Positions 7,891 to 9,646 of a stretch of DNA of 9,646 nt are shown piece by piece (within the stretch, counting starts at the first letter, position 1; the number at the start of each line of letters is the position of its first letter). The notes under the pieces are model-generated. The model ran no database searches and was not told where the DNA came from. It was given only the letters and a program-made list of their open reading frames with translations. The position numbers and the translations under genes are program-made. Origin of the DNA: an uncultured Actinomycetes bacterium (GTDB lineage Bacteria; Actinomycetota; Actinomycetes; Nanopelagicales; Nanopelagicaceae); contig CAIUSQ010000167.1 of the NCBI GenBank assembly GCA_903901905.1, positions 1 through 9,646 on the forward strand, given 5' to 3'.

Positions 7891-7906
7891 TATCGCGGTT
7901 GCGATA
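7891..7906 (-). terminator. Perfect hairpin downstream of the DUF3027 gene
   Basis: TATCGC and GCGATA form a six-base perfect stem around a GGTT loop, starting eight bases beyond the DUF3027 stop codon. No T-run follows on the minus strand. It could be a tail-less terminator, an mRNA 3'-end stabiliser or a palindromic operator for the downstream cspB-like gene. Confidence 0.35.
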
Positions 7907-7914
7907 ACAGGTGC

Positions 7915-8649
7915 TTAGTTTAACACCGGCTCCGTGAAGGTCGCTTCCGAATGTGCACCGCAGCCGTGATCTACGCTCACGACACGAGCATCATCGGGTG
8001 AAATGGCATTGGCGCATACGCCAAAAGTTGATCGAAGTGATCCAGCAATTGGAATAAAGAAGCCACAGCTATGACATGGCTTTGGTGCCGACTGCGCAAC
8101 AGGTGCTTTTGGTCCGCGCTCCCCGTCATGCCAACGCTTTGCTGCTTGATCGCGTCCTTCGATTGACATGACACGTGCTCGACCAAAACCAAGTTCAATG
8201 GCTAAAGCAGTATCAAGTTCTTCATCCTGCGGAAGACTTTGCTGTCCTGGAACTAAACGAGTATCTGAGATTGAACTCGGAACAATGTCACCAACTCCTA
8301 CATCACCAGGAAGAATTCGATCAAGATATGGAATCCACTCTGGTGGTTGCAATGCATCTGGACCTGGTAGAACTACAACATCACAAATAGTTGGAGCTGA
8401 ATCTTCGTCAACTTTTGCAACAGTTACACACCATCGCCAACCTTTATAACCTGCAAGATGTGCTTCATAAAGATATGTGGCAACGCGGTTTTCATCATCG
8501 AATTCAACAGAAACAAATCCGCCAACATGCGTTGATTTTTCCGCTTGCTCAACAATTGCGGCAAGGGCAAGTTCACTCGCGTCGAAGGCCTCGACAACGT
8601 TTTTTGATGAACGCTGGAAGATTTTTTTTACGCTTGGTTTCTTAGCCAT
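7915..8649 (-). CDS. DUF3027 family protein with C-terminal zinc-site cysteines
   Basis: A 244-residue soluble protein of the actinobacterial DUF3027 family, function unknown. The family pattern I recall is clear in both halves: AGYKGWRWCVTVAKV (66-80), VVLPGPDAL.PPEWIPYLDR (91-110) and PGDVGVGD (114-121). Near the end, PCHSCGFFIPIAGSLR (191-206), FGVCAN (209-214) and SVDHGCGAHSE (225-235) follow. C192, C195, C212 and C230, with H228 and H233 close by, look like a structural zinc site; this is inferred, not shown. A linker at about 165-190 separates the halves. There is no signal peptide or membrane segment, and the first 15 residues are basic (MAKKPSVKKIFQR). The start lacks a Shine-Dalgarno site and has TATCCT six bases upstream, fitting a leaderless mRNA. 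From memory the M. tuberculosis counterpart is near Rv0877, also beside MFS and DUF2530 genes. Confidence 0.85.
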   Translation of the reverse strand: MAKKPSVKKIFQRSSKNVVEAFDASELALAAIVEQAEKSTHVGGFVSVEFDDENRVATYLYEAHLAGYKGWRWCVTVAKVDEDSAPTICDVVVLPGPDALQPPEWIPYLDRILPGDVGVGDIVPSSISDTRLVPGQQSLPQDEELDTALAIELGFGRARVMSIEGRDQAAKRWHDGERGPKAPVAQSAPKPCHSCGFFIPIAGSLRSTFGVCANAISPDDARVVSVDHGCGAHSEATFTEPVLN

Positions 8650-8655
8650 GGGATA

Positions 8656-8661
8656 AGGATA
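8656..8661 (-). promoter_or_regulatory. Candidate -10 of the DUF3027 gene (leaderless)
   Basis: The minus strand reads TATCCT, then six bases, then the ATG at 8649. TTAACG about 19 bases further upstream is a possible -35 and falls inside the large hairpin that follows groEL. Confidence 0.35.
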
Positions 8662-8665
8662 AAGC

Positions 8666-8736
8666 AGAACACCGCCCTCGCGTTAATTGGCTTATTTCTG
8701 AGCCAGTTAACTGGTAGTTCGCGCCGGCGGTGCTCT
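8666..8736 (-). terminator. Long GC-rich hairpin after groEL, probable terminator
   Basis: AGAACACCGCC (8666-8676) pairs with GGCGGTGCTCT (8726-8736) at ten of eleven positions. Inside it, CGCG (8679-8682) pairs with CGCG (8720-8723), and TTAATTGGCT (8683-8692) pairs with AGCCAGTTAA (8701-8710) with one mismatch or wobble. The structure begins 22 bases past the groEL stop. On the minus strand it is followed by TTCTGCTTTAT, only moderately T-rich; the plus-strand side has the better T tail (CTCTTTTAATT). It most likely ends groEL transcripts just before the DUF3027 promoter. Confidence 0.6.
8703..8714. repeat. Perfect 12-bp palindrome within the groEL-DUF3027 gap
   Basis: CCAGTTAACTGG is its own reverse complement. 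It uses part of the inner stem of the large hairpin, so the two pairings exclude each other. It could be an operator upstream of DUF3027 or a by-product of the hairpin. It is not the CIRCE element of HrcA. Confidence 0.4.
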
Positions 8737-8757
8737 TTTAATTACTTTAGCGGTGCC

Positions 8758-9646
8758 TTAGAAGTCCATATCTCCGCCGCCTTGTGGGGCAGGTGAGCTC
8801 TTCTCTGGCTTATCTGCAATGACTGCCTCTGTTGTAATAAACAACGCCGCAATTGATGCCGCGTTTTGCAATGCAGAACGTGTCACCTTTGCTGGATCAA
8901 TAATTCCAGATTTAATCATGTCAACGTATTCACCAGTTGCAGCATTTAAGCCATGACCAACTGGAAGGTGGCGAACTTTCTCCACTACAACTCCGCCTTC
9001 GAGTCCTGCATTGATTGCAATCTGCTTAATTGGCGCTTCGATTGCATATTCAACAATCTTTGCACCCGTTGCTTCATCACCGGTTAATCCAGAGAGTTTC
9101 TTAAATACTGCTGCACCTGCTTGTAGTAGAGCTACTCCACCACCAGCAACGATTCCTTCTTCAACTGCAGCCTTTGCATTTCGTACTGCATCTTCAATGC
9201 GGTGCTTACGCTCTTTGAGTTCAACCTCAGTTGCAGCACCTGCTTTGATAACGGCAACACCACCGGCTAGTTTTGCAAGACGCTCTTGCAATTTCTCGCG
9301 GTCATAATCTGAATCAGAGTTTTCTATTTCTGTGCGAATTTGCTGAACACGGCCCTTAATCTGAGCTTCATCGCCAGCGCCTTCAACAATTGTTGTCTCT
9401 TCCTTGCTGATAACAACTTTGCGTGCACGACCCAATAGTTCCATCTCAGCAGTATCTAGACGAAGTCCAACTTCTTCAGTAATAACTGTTGCACCTGTAA
9501 GGATTGCAATGTCTTGAAGCATTGACTTGCGACGGTCACCAAACCCTGGAGCTTTTACTGCAGCGGAGCGGAATGTTCCACGAATCTTGTTGACAACCAA
9601 GGTTACTATGCGATCAACATTATCAGAGGAGAACCCCTTCTTGAAC
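8758..9646 (-). CDS. groEL: Chaperonin GroEL (Hsp60), C-terminal half, truncated by the window end
   Basis: Subunit of the ATP-driven 14-mer folding chamber that works with GroES in the cytoplasm. The visible part runs from [19 protein letters not shown] in the apical domain through [35 protein letters not shown], the chaperonin signature [12 protein letters not shown], the returning intermediate domain and the equatorial domain, ending in GGGDMDF. That ending fits GroEL2, the housekeeping actinobacterial copy, rather than the His-rich-tailed GroEL1. The homologous frame is clean and uninterrupted from 8758 to about 9603. The in-frame TTG at 9600 is an internal Leu codon, not a start. Upstream of it (9604-9646) the frame stays open but reads [14 protein letters not shown] instead of the highly conserved ...PLLIIAEDV.GEAL... 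segment, so those bases are probably damaged or misassembled. The promoter and N-terminal half are outside the window. Expression is often controlled by HrcA/CIRCE, which cannot be checked here. Confidence 0.92.
   Translation of the reverse strand, partial: FKKGFSSDNVDRIVTLVVNKIRGTFRSAAVKAPGFGDRRKSMLQDIAILTGATVITEEVGLRLDTAEMELLGRARKVVISKEETTIVEGAGDEAQIKGRVQQIRTEIENSDSDYDREKLQERLAKLAGGVAVIKAGAATEVELKERKHRIEDAVRNAKAAVEEGIVAGGGVALLQAGAAVFKKLSGLTGDEATGAKIVEYAIEAPIKQIAINAGLEGGVVVEKVRHLPVGHGLNAATGEYVDMIKSGIIDPAKVTRSALQNAASIAALFITTEAVIADKPEKSSPAPQGGGDMDF

Larger units (their letters stand above)
7747..7914 (-). promoter_or_regulatory. 168-bp leader/intergenic region upstream of the cspB-like gene
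   Basis: This is the longest non-coding stretch in an otherwise gene-tight window. Both flanking genes are on the minus strand, so it must hold the 3' end signal of the DUF3027 gene and the promoter plus 5' leader of the cold-shock gene. I can see a purine-rich ribosome binding site (7753-7760), a tandem 11-bp repeat (7853-7874) and a perfect hairpin (7891-7906). I cannot pick one -10 with confidence; TAGAAC on the minus strand near 7804-7809 is a candidate. Cold-shock genes often have long structured leaders, which would fit. Confidence 0.4.

Noticed and set aside
8168..8645. Three overlapping plus-strand open frames opposite the DUF3027 gene
   Set aside because: All lie opposite a conserved protein with clear motifs. 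Their Q/H/L- or S/T-rich translations look like shadows.
8650..8757. Possible CIRCE/HrcA element near groEL
   Set aside because: This is the 3' side of groEL. The palindromes present (CCAGTTAACTGG and the CACCGCC stem) do not match the CIRCE arms, and the groEL promoter is outside the window.
9011..9307. 98-codon plus-strand open frame opposite groEL
   Set aside because: It is antisense to an unambiguous GroEL sequence, and its composition follows from reverse-reading Ala/Gly/Val codons.
9598..9600. TTG as the start codon of a 280-residue chaperonin
   Set aside because: It is the internal Leu of the conserved GroEL string [10 protein letters not shown] GroEL lacking its first half would lack the equatorial ATP site, so the gene is simply cut by the window edge.

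Overview
The window looks like a compact chromosomal segment from a low-GC actinobacterium. The best guess is a freshwater acI/Nanopelagicales-type lineage. The evidence is the combination of a mycobacterial-type SerC, a cold-shock protein with the long actinobacterial C-terminal tail, and DUF3027 and DUF2530 proteins (families I know only from Actinobacteria), all in AT-rich codons with almost no intergenic DNA. The lineage assignment is inference, as there is no rRNA. From memory, serC, an MFS gene, DUF2530, DUF3027 and cspB also lie near one another in Mycobacterium, so most of the window looks like old conserved neighbourhood rather than an acquired island. I see no tRNA, insertion sequence, phage gene or CRISPR array.

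Layout. Positions 62-1432 (+) encode a multi-pass membrane diguanylate cyclase. Its tail overlaps, by 35 bp, a convergent class I photolyase gene (1398-2768, -). A tightly packed plus-strand operon follows: pdxH (2831-3496), serC (3506-4618), an MFS permease (4618-5775) and an unreported 26-residue membrane peptide (5772-5852). The peptide gene overlaps the permease stop by ATGA and runs 24 bp into the convergent second MFS transporter (5829-7097, -). That transporter is divergent from a small DUF2530 membrane protein (7110-7298, +), with only 12 bp between their start codons. The last part is all on the minus strand: a CspB-like protein (7363-7746), a 168-bp leader or intergenic region, a DUF3027 protein (7915-8649), a large hairpin (8666-8736), and the C-terminal half of a GroEL2-type chaperonin (8758 to the window end).

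How the genes fit together. PdxH produces pyridoxal phosphate (PLP), the cofactor of SerC, the serine-pathway aminotransferase immediately downstream. The coupled permease and peptide may belong to the same amino-acid or vitamin physiology, but their substrate is unknown. The photolyase fits life in sunlit water. GroEL and the cold-shock protein are general protein- and RNA-folding functions.

Four genes that appear to begin transcription units (diguanylate cyclase, photolyase, DUF2530, DUF3027) each have a -10-like hexamer ending exactly six bases before the ATG and no Shine-Dalgarno site. This suggests leaderless transcripts. At the right edge the GroEL reading frame stops resembling GroEL at about position 9603, which looks like sequence damage or a contig-end artefact. 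I found no clear new defence or biosynthetic system. The most novel candidate is the permease plus 26-residue membrane peptide.
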